A stretch of 64,000 nt of DNA from Petralouisia muris (GTDB lineage: Bacteria > Bacillota > Clostridia > Lachnospirales > Lachnospiraceae): NCBI RefSeq assembly GCF_004793545.1, contig NZ_SRYA01000016.1, positions 29,719 to 93,718 on the forward strand. Reading direction: 5' to 3'. Positions 46,574-55,149 of this stretch are shown in pieces. How positions within the stretch are numbered: position 1 is the first letter of the stretch; the number at the start of each line of letters is the position of its first letter. The notes beneath the pieces are model-generated. The model saw only the letters and a program-made list of their open reading frames with translations. It was not told where the DNA came from and searched no databases. Position numbers and translations under genes: made by a program.

Positions 46574-47533
46574 TTACTGTAAAGTTCCCCCCTTAAATTT
46601 CTCAATTTCCTCTTTCGATGGCATGACCCTTAAGGCGCCTTTTCTCGTAGTAACCAGACAAGCTCCGGCATTGGCGTATTCCAGCATCTCCTGTAACCTC
46701 TCAGGAGTCAATCCTTCCATGCCGTAAGTCAGAATAAAATGAAGCATGCATCCGCAGAAAGTATCGCCGGCTCCTGTTGTCTCTATTGTTTTATTCGAGT
46801 GAAATGGCTGTCCGTTGATAACGTCTCCCTGATAAAACGCTTTGCTTCCGTCTTTTCCCATAGTGGCGCAAACCAGCGGAATATGGTACTGATCCAGAAT
46901 CTTCTGAATGCCTTTTTCGATGTCCTGTTTTCCTGTCATAAATTCTATTTCATTATCTGAGATCTTTAAAATATCACACTGGGTAAGGCCGTAAGCAATT
47001 TTCTCCTTGGCTGTCTCCAGGCTGTCCCACAGAGGCGGCCGCAGATTGGGATCAAAGGACACCAGCACCTGATTCTTTTTCGCTGTTTCAATGGCATGCC
47101 TGGTTGCCTCCTCCGCCTGGGCAGATGTCATGGAAAGGCTGCCGAAATGAAAGATTTTCGCTGATTGAATCAGTTCTTCCTGAATCTCCTCTTTCTGAAT
47201 CATCATATCCGCGCCTGGACTCCGATAGAAGGAAAAGCTTCTGTCCCCATCTGGTTTGGTATGTACAAATGCAAGTGTCGTGGGTACCTTTTCATCAAAC
47301 AGCAGACCTTTTGTGCCGATTCCCTGTTCTTCAATTGCCTCTTTTAACAGTTCCCCAAAAGAATCTTTCCCGACTTTCCCGATAAATTCTGTGGAGTGCC
47401 CCAGCTTCTGAAGGATGGAGAGCACATTACAGGGAGCTCCTCCGGGATTGGCTTCATACATACCGTTCCCCTGCTCACTGAGCCCGTTCTTTGTAAAATC
47501 AATCAATAATTCGCCTAATGCAACAACGTCCAT
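46574..47533 (-). CDS. PfkB-family sugar kinase (fructokinase-like)
   Basis: This 319-residue ribokinase-fold enzyme phosphorylates a sugar with ATP. Features: LGELLIDFTKNG, the NPGGAPCNV signature (G-G-A-P-x-N, fructokinase type), SFDPNLRPPLW, and the C-terminal ATP/anion-hole motif ETTGAGDTFCGCML, in which the Asp of GAGD is the catalytic base. Gut clostridial relatives are fructokinases. The downstream rhodanese-like gene is likely co-transcribed. No sugar transporter is adjacent. Confidence 0.91.
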   Translation of the reverse strand: MDVVALGELLIDFTKNGLSEQGNGMYEANPGGAPCNVLSILQKLGHSTEFIGKVGKDSFGELLKEAIEEQGIGTKGLLFDEKVPTTLAFVHTKPDGDRSFSFYRSPGADMMIQKEEIQEELIQSAKIFHFGSLSMTSAQAEEATRHAIETAKKNQVLVSFDPNLRPPLWDSLETAKEKIAYGLTQCDILKISDNEIEFMTGKQDIEKGIQKILDQYHIPLVCATMGKDGSKAFYQGDVINGQPFHSNKTIETTGAGDTFCGCMLHFILTYGMEGLTPERLQEMLEYANAGACLVTTRKGALRVMPSKEEIEKFKGGTLQ

Positions 47534-47712
47534 AGTTTCCTCCTGTTTTCCTAATGGTATTTTATGAATAACATTATAACACTTTTATTCCTCCCTGTCT
47601 CATTCTCGCCTGAATTTTTTATTTATTTCGAAGCAGGAGATTGATACGCCCGCAGACTGCCATTTTTTCTTTGTAATCATTCCGGAACCATAGCTTTTTT
47701 ATACACAAACAA

Positions 47713-47763
47713 CAGGCTGCAGGGTCTCCGTTGCTGTCATCAGCAACCGAAAACTGCAGCCTG
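47713..47763 (-). terminator. Two-tier hairpin terminator after the repeat lipoprotein
   Basis: Outer 10-bp stem CAGGCTGCAG/CTGCAGCCTG (47713-47722 and 47754-47763) with an inner GTTGCTG/CAGCAAC stem. On the minus strand a TTGTTTGTG stretch follows, a modest T-rich tail. It lies 24 bp past the lipoprotein gene. Confidence 0.65.
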
Positions 47764-47786
47764 CCAGAGATTCTCAACTACCGTCC

Positions 47787-48269
47787 TTATTTGTTATCCT
47801 TAGTATTTGTTTTGTTGGTATCCGCTTCCGTTCCATTGGCGTTCTTGTCATTGGCATTGTTTTTATTATTGTTGTCGTTTCCGTCTGTCATATCTTCCAC
47901 GCCGTTTTCCACATCATTTCCCAAATCTTCCACACCATCTATAATGTCATCTCCCAGATTTTCCACATCATCTGTTAAAGAGCCATTATTGGTTCCGTTA
48001 TTATTGGTTCCGTTGGTGGTGGTTCCATTCCCGTTATTGGTGGTTCCGTTGGTAGTGGTTCCATTTCCGTTATTGGTGGTTCCGTTATTGGTAGTTCCGT
48101 TATTATTGGTTCCATTTCCATCATTGGTGGTTCCGTTATTGGTGGTTCCATTCCCATCATTGGTTGTCCCATTATTGTCATTTGCATTATCATTGCTTCC
48201 GCAGGCGGTTACACTGCTTAATGCCAGCACCAGCAGGCACCCAATCAGAATTTTTCTAAACTGCTTCAT
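47787..48269 (-). CDS. Repeat-rich lipoprotein (Asn/Gly/Thr repeats)
   Basis: This 160-residue secreted lipoprotein has signal peptide MKQFRKILIGCLLVLALSSVTAC with Cys23 as the likely anchor. Residues 30-95 are a low-complexity tract made of NNGTTN/NGNGTT units. Residues 96-130 form an acidic amphipathic segment with heptad-like LGDDIIDGVEDLGNDVENGVED repeats, and the C-terminus is again Asn/Lys-rich. The tract is encoded by tandem DNA repeats, so length may vary between strains. No known family; a flexible surface-exposed tether or spacer is plausible. Confidence 0.78.
   Translation of the reverse strand: MKQFRKILIGCLLVLALSSVTACGSNDNANDNNGTTNDGNGTTNNGTTNDGNGTNNNGTTNNGTTNNGNGTTTNGTTNNGNGTTTNGTNNNGTNNGSLTDDVENLGDDIIDGVEDLGNDVENGVEDMTDGNDNNNKNNANDKNANGTEADTNKTNTKDNK
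47983..48186. repeat. Minisatellite in the lipoprotein gene
   Basis: Short units around GTTCCGTTATTGGTG and variants recur about a dozen times in plus-strand reading, in multiples of three bases (mostly 12, 15 or 18). This encodes the NNGTTN tract. Because units keep the frame, slippage would lengthen or shorten the protein without destroying it. Confidence 0.75.
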
Positions 48270-48347
48270 AATAAAATCTCCTTTTCCATATAATTTTCTT
48301 TCGCTGTATTAATGTGGGCAGAATTGTTAAAATTTATACCTGCCTGT

Positions 48348-48704
48348 TTACTTTTTCATTTTAGGCTGGAAAATCAGGCTTGCCAAATATCCGAATACAA
48401 GGGCTGCTGAAATTCCCACTGCGCTTGCCGTAAAGCCGCCCATAAAAATTCCGATAAATCCATCCGACTGTACCGCTTCCTCAATCCCTTTCCACAGGGT
48501 ATCGCCAAAACCCAGAAGCGGAACGCTTGCTCCCGCCCCCGCAAATTCCCGAAAAGGCTCATAAATCTGCAGGGCGCCCAGAACGGCTCCGCTGCACACC
48601 AGCAATACCATAATCCGTCCTGGAAGCATCTTTGTTTTTTCCATTAAAATCTGGGTCAATGCACAAATCAATCCGCCCACCCAGAATGCATTGATATAAT
48701 CCAT
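48348..48704 (-). CDS. spoVAE: Stage V sporulation protein AE
   Basis: SpoVAE (SpoVAEb type) is part of the SpoVA channel that moves dipicolinic acid into the forespore and out on germination. The 118-residue protein has three or four membrane helices with family motifs FWVGGLICALTQILMEKTKMLPGRIMVLLVCSG in parts, GAGASVPLLGFGDTL and a GISAALVFGYLASLIFQPK end. It follows spoVAD by 15 bp on the same strand. The presence of the pair is direct evidence for an endospore former. Confidence 0.94.
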   Translation of the reverse strand: MDYINAFWVGGLICALTQILMEKTKMLPGRIMVLLVCSGAVLGALQIYEPFREFAGAGASVPLLGFGDTLWKGIEEAVQSDGFIGIFMGGFTASAVGISAALVFGYLASLIFQPKMKK

Positions 48705-48719
48705 TCCATCTGTCCCTCC

Positions 48720-49733
48720 TTATCCGGCATATTCTATCACTACTCCATGGGCAATCCCCGGCACACTCTGACCCTCATTAAAACTTACGGTAGACAAAAG
48801 CGCACCGGTGGGAACAAACAATACACGCTTATAAGTCCCCTTTTCTAATTTAGGCAGGATATAAGCGCTCAGCGTTACGGCAGAACAGCCGCATCCGCTT
48901 CCTCCTGCATTGGTATTCTGAGCCTCGCTGTCAAAAATCTCAATTCCGCAGTCCATATGCACCATGGAAATGTCAAATCCTTTCTCTTTCAATAAATCAA
49001 TCAGAATTTCCTGTCCCACGGTACCCAAATCTCCGGTTATAATTTTGTCATAGTCTTCCGGCTGGCGATTAAAATCTTCCAGATTCTGGTAAATGGTATC
49101 ACAGGCTGCAGGAGCCATAGCCGCTCCCATATTCATGGAATCCTTCACGCCGTAGTCCACAACTTTTCCGGGAGTAATTCCGGTAATCCTAAGGTGACTT
49201 CGCTTTGTTCCAAGTATAAAGGCTCCGCTTCCTGTAACCGTCCAGGTAGCTGATAAGGGCCTTTGATTGGCATACTCCAGGGGAAATCGAAACTGTTTCT
49301 CCGCACTGGCAAAGTGGCTGGAGGTAACCGCCAGCACTTGCTCCCCATATCCTGCTGCCACTGCCATTGCTCCAAGAGCAAGGGATTCTCCTGCAGTGGA
49401 ACAGGCGCCGTACAATCCAAACAGGGGAACGTTCAATTCCATCAATCCAAAAGTCGTTGCAATATTCTGTCCCAGTAAATCGCCGCCGAAAATATAGCGG
49501 ATATCCTCCTTCTTCAAATCTGCCTTTCCCAGAGCGAGAACAGCAGCTTCTTTCTGCAAGGTACTCTCTGCCTCTTCCCAGGTCTCTTCTCCAAACTTAT
49601 CATCGGAGCCTACCACATCAAATAGTTTTCCCAGCGGGCCTTCTCCTTCTTTCGTCCCCACAATGCTGGCGCTGCTTAAAATATAAGGCGCCTGCTCAAA
49701 CTGAATACTCTGTGTCCCAACTGTCTGCGACAT
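48720..49733 (-). CDS. spoVAD: Stage V sporulation protein AD
   Basis: SpoVAD is a thiolase-like protein that binds dipicolinic acid and forms part of the SpoVA complex at the inner spore membrane. The 337-residue length and motifs fit: IVGTKEGEGPLGKLFDVVGSDDKFGEETWEEAE at the N-terminus, GGDLLGQNIATTFGL, the thiolase-fold GACSTAGESLALGAMAVAAGYG around residue 107, SGCGCSAVTLSAYILPKL and a C-terminal SFNEGQSVPGIAHGVVIE. Usually spoVAC precedes it; here the upstream neighbour is a polysaccharide deacetylase 129 bp away, so spoVAC must lie elsewhere or be missing. Confidence 0.95.
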   Translation of the reverse strand: MSQTVGTQSIQFEQAPYILSSASIVGTKEGEGPLGKLFDVVGSDDKFGEETWEEAESTLQKEAAVLALGKADLKKEDIRYIFGGDLLGQNIATTFGLMELNVPLFGLYGACSTAGESLALGAMAVAAGYGEQVLAVTSSHFASAEKQFRFPLEYANQRPLSATWTVTGSGAFILGTKRSHLRITGITPGKVVDYGVKDSMNMGAAMAPAACDTIYQNLEDFNRQPEDYDKIITGDLGTVGQEILIDLLKEKGFDISMVHMDCGIEIFDSEAQNTNAGGSGCGCSAVTLSAYILPKLEKGTYKRVLFVPTGALLSTVSFNEGQSVPGIAHGVVIEYAG

Positions 49734-49862
49734 AATTTTTCCTCCTGTAATATTTTCCTGAGGTTATTATGTCCTTTATTTTCTTTTTTAACCAAAAATA
49801 AAAAGCTGCAAAACAGCTTCTGCTTTACAGCAAACTGTTTTACAGCAAATCTTAACTTCCGA

Positions 49863-51383
49863 TTAATGCAGCCTTGGCACTGGCGGCCTCAAAGGATCTA
49901 TAATCTCCGATGCATTGAACAAATCACTCAGCGTGTCTTCCTCACCGATAGAATTATAATAAATCCGGTAGCCATCCAGATTTCTCCTGCTCATTCTTAC
50001 ATAATTATCGCGGATCTGGACATTATATTGAGCAGAGTCCACATTACAATAATAATTAAATCCATTGCTTTTTAAATATTCAAATTTCTCATTGCCTGCC
50101 ACATATCCTTCCGGCCATCCTGCCAAATCCTGTCCATGGGCAAAAATGATAACATCCGTCTCGCCGACGATGGGCTCCACATTTTCTTTCCATTTGGCCG
50201 TGTCTGCCTGCAGCCTCTCCATGGAAGCCTCTCCTACCTTCATATGGCCCCAGGTATGGCTTGCAAATTTCCATCCATTGGCTTTCATTGCCTCGGCCAC
50301 TTCCTTTGCCTGGGCACGCTCCGTCTCCAGGTCAAAGTCTGGATGCTCTTCCAGCCATTTCTTCTTGTCCGCATTGATATCCTCCGGCACCGTCTGATAA
50401 CTGATATCGGTACGGTATCCCAACACGCCGTTATATCCGGTCAGCGCAATGGTGCCCTTGGCCCCATGATAGGAAGCGTCCGGATGCTCTTCGATAAATT
50501 TATCCAACAGCGGCACCGCATCATAATCACCCACAACCGTGGTTCCATCATCCTGAATATATTCGCATTTTGGCTTTCCGTTTTCATCCACTACCATCTT
50601 GGAAGCATAACCGTATCCGTCATAGCTGTGATAATAAGATAAATCATCCAAAGACAATACAAACGCTTTTTTTCCGGGAGGAAGCATAATGGTTCCTTCC
50701 TGATAATGAGTCACCCCGTTTTCATCCACTGTCTCTTCTGCAATATCCTTCAAATCCACCAGCACATACCCTTCGTCATACATGGTCTGGGTAATCTTGT
50801 TAAACTCATCTATGGTCGTCATCCACTGATTATTGCCTACTGCCTGGGGGTCGGTATCCTGATTGGCAAAGGCTTTTGACGGATCTACCACAAGTGTATG
50901 GTAAAACACATGGGGAATCGTACTGATATCTACCGGAACGCATTCCGCCTTGCGGGTCTCATAATCTGAAATGGCCGCCGTCAGCTCTCCCACGCTTTCA
51001 TAGCCTGCATAGCCTTTGATGGTCTCCATAGCGCCGTCATAGTCATACCCTGCCGCAAGCAGGTTCGCCTCCGCAAGCACCGTCTCCCAGGAAGCTGCTT
51101 CCGGTTCCTTGGGCTCTTCTTTCTGGGTATGCTGTTCCTGCTGCTCCGGCACTTCATTGACTGCCGGATCTGCGATCGTCTCTACCGTTCCCTTCTTCTG
51201 TTCCTTCTGTTTCTTTTTGTTGGAAGCCACTACAGCCGCCGTGACGCCCACACCAGTAATCACCAGCAACAGGCCCAGTGTGGTTATCACCCGTTTCCTG
51301 AAATATCTCTTTTGTCTCTCACGGCTTGCCCGCCTTCTCATTTCTTCTCGTTGCTTTTCCATACCTTTCTTCTCCCTGTCCAT
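49863..51383 (-). CDS. Membrane-anchored polysaccharide deacetylase
   Basis: This 506-residue protein has a basic cytoplasmic N-terminus (about 30 residues), one membrane helix (VITTLGLLLVITGVGVTAAVVAS), an acidic linker to about residue 100 and an extracellular NodB-type domain. Features include FVLSLDDLSYYHSYDGYG, where the family T-F-D-D metal Asp corresponds to LDDL, and the His motif ASHTWGHM (H-x-x-x-H). FAHGQDLAGWPEG and RRNLDGYRIYYNS follow. It likely deacetylates peptidoglycan or another wall glycan. It is a single gene between spoVAD and a MATE gene and might be sporulation-linked by position only. Confidence 0.85.
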   Translation of the reverse strand: MDREKKGMEKQREEMRRRASRERQKRYFRKRVITTLGLLLVITGVGVTAAVVASNKKKQKEQKKGTVETIADPAVNEVPEQQEQHTQKEEPKEPEAASWETVLAEANLLAAGYDYDGAMETIKGYAGYESVGELTAAISDYETRKAECVPVDISTIPHVFYHTLVVDPSKAFANQDTDPQAVGNNQWMTTIDEFNKITQTMYDEGYVLVDLKDIAEETVDENGVTHYQEGTIMLPPGKKAFVLSLDDLSYYHSYDGYGYASKMVVDENGKPKCEYIQDDGTTVVGDYDAVPLLDKFIEEHPDASYHGAKGTIALTGYNGVLGYRTDISYQTVPEDINADKKKWLEEHPDFDLETERAQAKEVAEAMKANGWKFASHTWGHMKVGEASMERLQADTAKWKENVEPIVGETDVIIFAHGQDLAGWPEGYVAGNEKFEYLKSNGFNYYCNVDSAQYNVQIRDNYVRMSRRNLDGYRIYYNSIGEEDTLSDLFNASEIIDPLRPPVPRLH

Positions 51384-51479
51384 ACTCTCTTTAATCTATC
51401 GTATATCTTTCCTCTCTATCATATGACGGATTTCACGAAAAAATCAACCCTCTTTCCATGAAAAGTTTCTTAAAATTTC

Positions 51480-52895
51480 TTAAGGATTCTGGGAAATGGT
51501 AACAGTTTCGGTTCTTTCACTGACTCCAGAAACAGTCTCTCCTCCTTTTTCCAGAATTTTCCCCATCTTTTTCATCACATACAAATAAGCCGGTACCAGG
51601 AATAAATCTGCGCATACCCATGCAATGGGACTGGCAAAGCAGGCGGCAATATAGCCAAACGCCGGCACAAATCCCATTCCCACAACACTGCGGGCCGCCA
51701 TCTCACAGACGCCTGCCAGAATTGCAAACCGGCTGAAGCCCATTCCCTGAATGGTGAATCTGACAATATTTACAAGGGCCAGCGGGAAAAAGAAAGCGCT
51801 GTTTATCATCAAAAACCATTTTACATTCTGGAGAATTACTGTCTCAGAAGCATCCACAAACAACAGGGCAATGGTAGTTCCAAATACTGTCAGCACTCCG
51901 AACGCCGCCAAAGAATACGCCAGTCCCAAAATACAGGTGGATTTCATTCCTCTGGAAACACGGTCCAGCTTTCCGGCTCCCACATTCTGTCCGGCATAGG
52001 TAGCCATAGTGGAACCCATAGCATCAAAAGGACAACAGAAAAACAAGATGATTTTTGCAGCCGCCGCAGTGGAAGCCACCGCCGCAGAACCCAGCGTATT
52101 CACCGCCGTCTGCAAAATAACGCTTCCAATGGCCGTAATGGAATACTGCAGACCCATGGGAATCCCCATATTACAGAGCACTGCTGCATATTTTCCGTCC
52201 AGCCGCCATTCTTCTTTTGTAATTTTGAGAATTTCAAATCTTTTCCTTATATAAATCAAACATGCAATTCCCGAAATAGCCTGGGAAATTACCGTCGCCC
52301 ATGCAGCTCCTGCCACTCCCATATGAAACGCCAGAATCAGCGTCATGTCCAGCGCAATATTTAATACGGAAGAAAATACCAGAAAAATCAGCGGGCTTTT
52401 GCTGTCTCCCAGGGAACGGATAATTCCAGATAACAGATTGTACAGATAAGTTACCGGAATTCCCAAAAATATGATAAATATGTAACTGTATGCACCGTCT
52501 ATAATATCTCCAGGCGTATTCATCCACAGCAGGATCTGCTTACAGAGAACACATACTCCCACTGTCATCACGCCTGCAAAGGCTATCGTAAGCCATGCGC
52601 TGTTTGCCACATATTTACGCAATGCATGATAATCCCTCGCCCCGAACTGCTGGGCTACCGGAATCGCAAAACCATTGCAGACTCCCATGCAGAATCCGAT
52701 GATCATAAAGTTAATGGAACCTGTAGCCCCCACCGCTGCAAGGGCTTTTACGCCCAGAAATTTTCCTACAATTACCGTATCCATCATACTGTAAAACTGC
52801 TGAAACAGCATTCCGAAAAACAGCGGAATGCAAAACTGCAGAATCAGCTTCACGGGGCTGCCAGTTGTCATATCTTTTGTTGCACTTTTTGCCAT
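51480..52895 (-). CDS. MATE-family efflux transporter
   Basis: This 471-residue protein has 12 predicted membrane helices in two homologous halves. Typical MATE features: PVKLILQFCIPLFFGMLFQQFYSMMDTVIVGKFLG at the start, with the IVGKFLG segment, GVCNGFAIPVAQQFGARDYHALR in loop 2-3, and in the second half YAGQNVGAGKLDRVSRGMK. The family extrudes cationic drugs or metabolites with Na+ or H+. Sequence type resembles the clostridial DinF/NorM-like groups; substrate unknown. It is last before the second mobile region. Confidence 0.92.
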   Translation of the reverse strand: MAKSATKDMTTGSPVKLILQFCIPLFFGMLFQQFYSMMDTVIVGKFLGVKALAAVGATGSINFMIIGFCMGVCNGFAIPVAQQFGARDYHALRKYVANSAWLTIAFAGVMTVGVCVLCKQILLWMNTPGDIIDGAYSYIFIIFLGIPVTYLYNLLSGIIRSLGDSKSPLIFLVFSSVLNIALDMTLILAFHMGVAGAAWATVISQAISGIACLIYIRKRFEILKITKEEWRLDGKYAAVLCNMGIPMGLQYSITAIGSVILQTAVNTLGSAAVASTAAAAKIILFFCCPFDAMGSTMATYAGQNVGAGKLDRVSRGMKSTCILGLAYSLAAFGVLTVFGTTIALLFVDASETVILQNVKWFLMINSAFFFPLALVNIVRFTIQGMGFSRFAILAGVCEMAARSVVGMGFVPAFGYIAACFASPIAWVCADLFLVPAYLYVMKKMGKILEKGGETVSGVSERTETVTISQNP

Positions 52896-53032
52896 TTTAT
52901 TCCACCCTTTCTATCTCTGAAACGTTCCAAAAAGAACGCGGCTTTTTTGAGTATCCAGGCTATTGTATCACTTTCCCAAAGGGTATGCAATGAATAAAAA
53001 TTTACAAAACAGCAGAAGATTTATGGAAAATA

Positions 53033-53776
53033 TTGTACAGATTAAATATTTTTGAAAACAGAAAGGAAGGCTGCCTCATCAACTGTGAACTGCGTGAGGG
53101 AAAACAGCACTGCCAGAAGCATACACCGGAATTTTTGCGTGAAACAATACGTTTACGCCGTGAAATTGCAAACGAGCCGCTCCTTGTGCGTCTGGATTCC
53201 GGAAATGATGCTGCGGAAAACATTGGAATACTGATGGAATCCGGCTGTCACTTCATCATAAAGCGCAACCTGCGCAGGGAAAGCAAGGAAGAATGGCTGT
53301 CCATGGCTGAAACCTGCAGCAGGGATGTGAAGACGCCCCGGGATGGCAAAACAATTTATATAGGGAGTGACTGGAAACCCGTCACTTACAAAACAGACAG
53401 CGGAGAGGAAAAAACCATCCCGATCCGTGCAGGATATGAGATCATTAACCGTACAATCGACAAGTTTGGCCAGTTCCTGTTTCCAAGTGACATCGAAGCC
53501 AATACCTGGTGGACAAACCTGGGAATGAATGAACATGATGTCATCGGGCTGTACCATGCACATGGGGAATGCGAGCAATTCCACAGCGAAATAAAAACAG
53601 ACATGGATCTGGAACGGCTGCCGTCCGGCAAATTCAATGCCAACGAGTTGGCGTTGGAACTTGCCATAATCGCCTACAACATACTCTGCATGATAAGCCG
53701 GGAGTCTATAGGACGCCGAGGGACGGAGACAAAGCATAAGGTAAGGCGCCGCCGTCTGCGTACCAACATACTGTGA
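53033..53776 (+). pseudogene. IS1380-type transposase fragment
   Basis: This 247-codon stretch is the central part of an IS1380-family DDE transposase. It includes the second catalytic Asp in LLVRLDSGNDAAENIGILMESGCHFIIKRNLR, a Y-I-G-S-D-W-K motif, and the Glu region FPSDIEANTWWTNLG...YHAHGECEQFHSEIKTDMDLERLPSG. The N-terminal 150-200 residues with the first Asp are missing, and the C-terminus stops early at RTNIL. There is no inverted-repeat end on either side in view. It marks the left border of the mobile region at 53-64 kb. Confidence 0.85.
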
Positions 53777-53783
53777 TTTAATT

Positions 53784-53981
53784 TCACACGTTCATCGGCT
53801 CTGCATCTAAAGTGTCTGGCTCTGTGATGACTGTTATTTGTAAATTCGTTACATCAATCAAGGCTTCCTGCTTGCATTTCGGACAGTAGAGAGGATAGTT
53901 TTTTAAAACTGTATCTTCCCTGATTCTGTCACGGGTTTTGCCGCCGCAAACAGGACAGCGTAACCATTCCGTTGTTTTCAT
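53784..53981 (-). CDS. Cysteine-rich KTR domain protein
   Basis: This 65-residue protein starts at 53981, nine bases after GGAGG. MKTTEWLRCPVCGGKTRDRIREDT... has a C-x-x-C followed by G-K-T-R and a second C-x-x-C in YCPKCKQEALIDV, forming a zinc ribbon. Such KTR proteins are common in conjugative transposons of gut Firmicutes; their role is unknown. A second, related copy lies at 56999-57163. The start is supported by the strong ribosome site, which is within the last codons of the small membrane frame upstream. Confidence 0.82.
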   Translation of the reverse strand: MKTTEWLRCPVCGGKTRDRIREDTVLKNYPLYCPKCKQEALIDVTNLQITVITEPDTLDAEPMNV

Positions 53982-53998
53982 TATTACCTCCAATTCTG

Positions 53999-54091
53999 CT
54001 ATTTCTTTCTGTTTTTCCATGCTTTATAAATCAAGTTTGCAACAGGAAGCAGAATACAGATAATTACAAACCATTCTGGAAAATGTGGCAT
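53999..54091 (-). CDS. 30-residue single-helix membrane peptide
   Basis: The ATG at 54091 follows AAAGGATAT. The peptide is MPHFPEWFVIICILLPVANL followed by IYKAWKNRKK: one hydrophobic helix (residues 7-22) with a strongly basic tail, a positive-inside arrangement. It ends 18 bases before the KTR gene start, so the two could be co-translated. It might be a small modulator of the ABC transporter or a mobile-element microprotein; no family is recognised and it may not be expressed. Confidence 0.5.
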   Translation of the reverse strand: MPHFPEWFVIICILLPVANLIYKAWKNRKK

Positions 54092-54110
54092 ATCCTTTAT
54101 CCCCCTTTCT

Positions 54111-54497
54111 CTAATGGATTTGCATAAGTACAGCTATCAGTACGCTGCCTATGCCAATTAAAAATCCCATGATGATTCGCTTTGCTGAATAACTGTATAT
54201 TCTCTCTGGTTGGTTTCGGTCATAACGAACGGTTATCGGTGTTCCTATCTTGGATGTTAAAGGAACTTGTATGCGATTTTTAGATACAATGCTTCTGTCA
54301 TTAACCCGATAGGAAATCTCTGCCAATTTTGCATTACGCCACTTTTCATTCGTCGGATTTGTTGATTTTATGGAAACAATCGTTCCACTCGTTTTCATTG
54401 TCTTTCCATGTTTTATTGCAAAAAGAATACAGTTGAAAAAAGCAAAGGAAAACGATATGCCCGCTATAATATACAAGACTATTACATCACGCTCCAT
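54111..54497 (-). CDS. DUF3592-like two-helix membrane protein
   Basis: This 128-residue protein has one N-terminal helix (VIVLYIIAGISFSFAFFNCILFAI) and one C-terminal helix (IIMGFLIGIGSVLIAVLMQI) bracketing a soluble beta-rich domain with GTPITVRYDRNQPERIYSY. The V-x-Y-x-x-x-x-P pattern is the DUF3592 end motif. It follows the ABC permease by 10 bp and so belongs to that operon. Role unknown; a homologous fold occurs at 9210-9674. Confidence 0.72.
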   Translation of the reverse strand: MERDVIVLYIIAGISFSFAFFNCILFAIKHGKTMKTSGTIVSIKSTNPTNEKWRNAKLAEISYRVNDRSIVSKNRIQVPLTSKIGTPITVRYDRNQPERIYSYSAKRIIMGFLIGIGSVLIAVLMQIH

Positions 54498-54507
54498 ATG
54501 AAACCTC

Positions 54508-55149
54508 CTATGTCAAATCACTTTTTTCAAAAAACCGAATTGACAGAATGGCTGATATTGAAAAGGTGACAAGACCGATGATAATGCTTAAAATTGCTAT
54601 CGTTGTTGTAGAAATACTGTCTAAAAAGCTAAATCTTACCGCATTTTCTGGTTTAAACAGAAAGGCAAATAAAACAGGGGATGCCATAATAATTATAACA
54701 AACACAAATTTTGTCTTTTCGTATCCCAACTTATACAAAGCAGGAAAATAGAAAGATATTGGTATCGTGATTACCAAAAAAGCGATAGCCGCCATTCTTA
54801 TATCAAAAGTTCCTAATTTCGGGAAAATGATTGTGTCAATCCCAAAAACCAAACAGCAGACCGCATAAATAATCAGACAAAAACAGTATTTTGAAAGCAC
54901 AATTATTTTTCGGTGATAAGGCAATGCACAAAGCAGGGTAGTTGCCTTTGGATACTGATATTCTTTTAAAGAAACATACTGGGTCAACATGAAAATGCTA
55001 AAAATAACAGTGAGTGTAAATCCCATTGCCCCCGCCGCTTCTGGCATCCGCCAAAGCATAATGGGCGGAATCAGAAATGACACGATAAGCATGATGCCTA
55101 CATATTTCTTTACAATCAGAAATTCTTTTTTCACTAAGCTAATTAACAT
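54508..55149 (-). CDS. ABC-2 type transporter permease
   Basis: Starting at ATG 55149 after AAAGGAG, this 213-residue membrane protein has six hydrophobic helices (YVGIMLIVSFLIPPIMLW first, then FTLTVIFSIFMLTQYVSLKEYQYPKATTLLCALP). The latter is the conserved segment of the YtrC/D and ABC2-type permeases partnered with YtrB-like ATPases. It overlaps the end of the ATPase gene by 11 bases. The system probably exports or protects against a peptide antibiotic, judging from GntR/YtrA systems in Bacillus, but the ATPase here is interrupted. Confidence 0.85.
   Translation of the reverse strand: MLISLVKKEFLIVKKYVGIMLIVSFLIPPIMLWRMPEAAGAMGFTLTVIFSIFMLTQYVSLKEYQYPKATTLLCALPYHRKIIVLSKYCFCLIIYAVCCLVFGIDTIIFPKLGTFDIRMAAIAFLVITIPISFYFPALYKLGYEKTKFVFVIIIMASPVLFAFLFKPENAVRFSFLDSISTTTIAILSIIIGLVTFSISAILSIRFFEKSDLT

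Noticed and set aside
47980..48190. CRISPR-like repeats
   Set aside because: The repeats are contiguous short coding units without unique spacers, and no cas genes are present in the window.
47731..48312. 193-codon plus-strand frame across the lipoprotein gene
   Set aside because: It is the antisense of the repeat tract (VVPLLVVPF pattern); the minus-strand frame has a signal peptide, lipobox and proper start.
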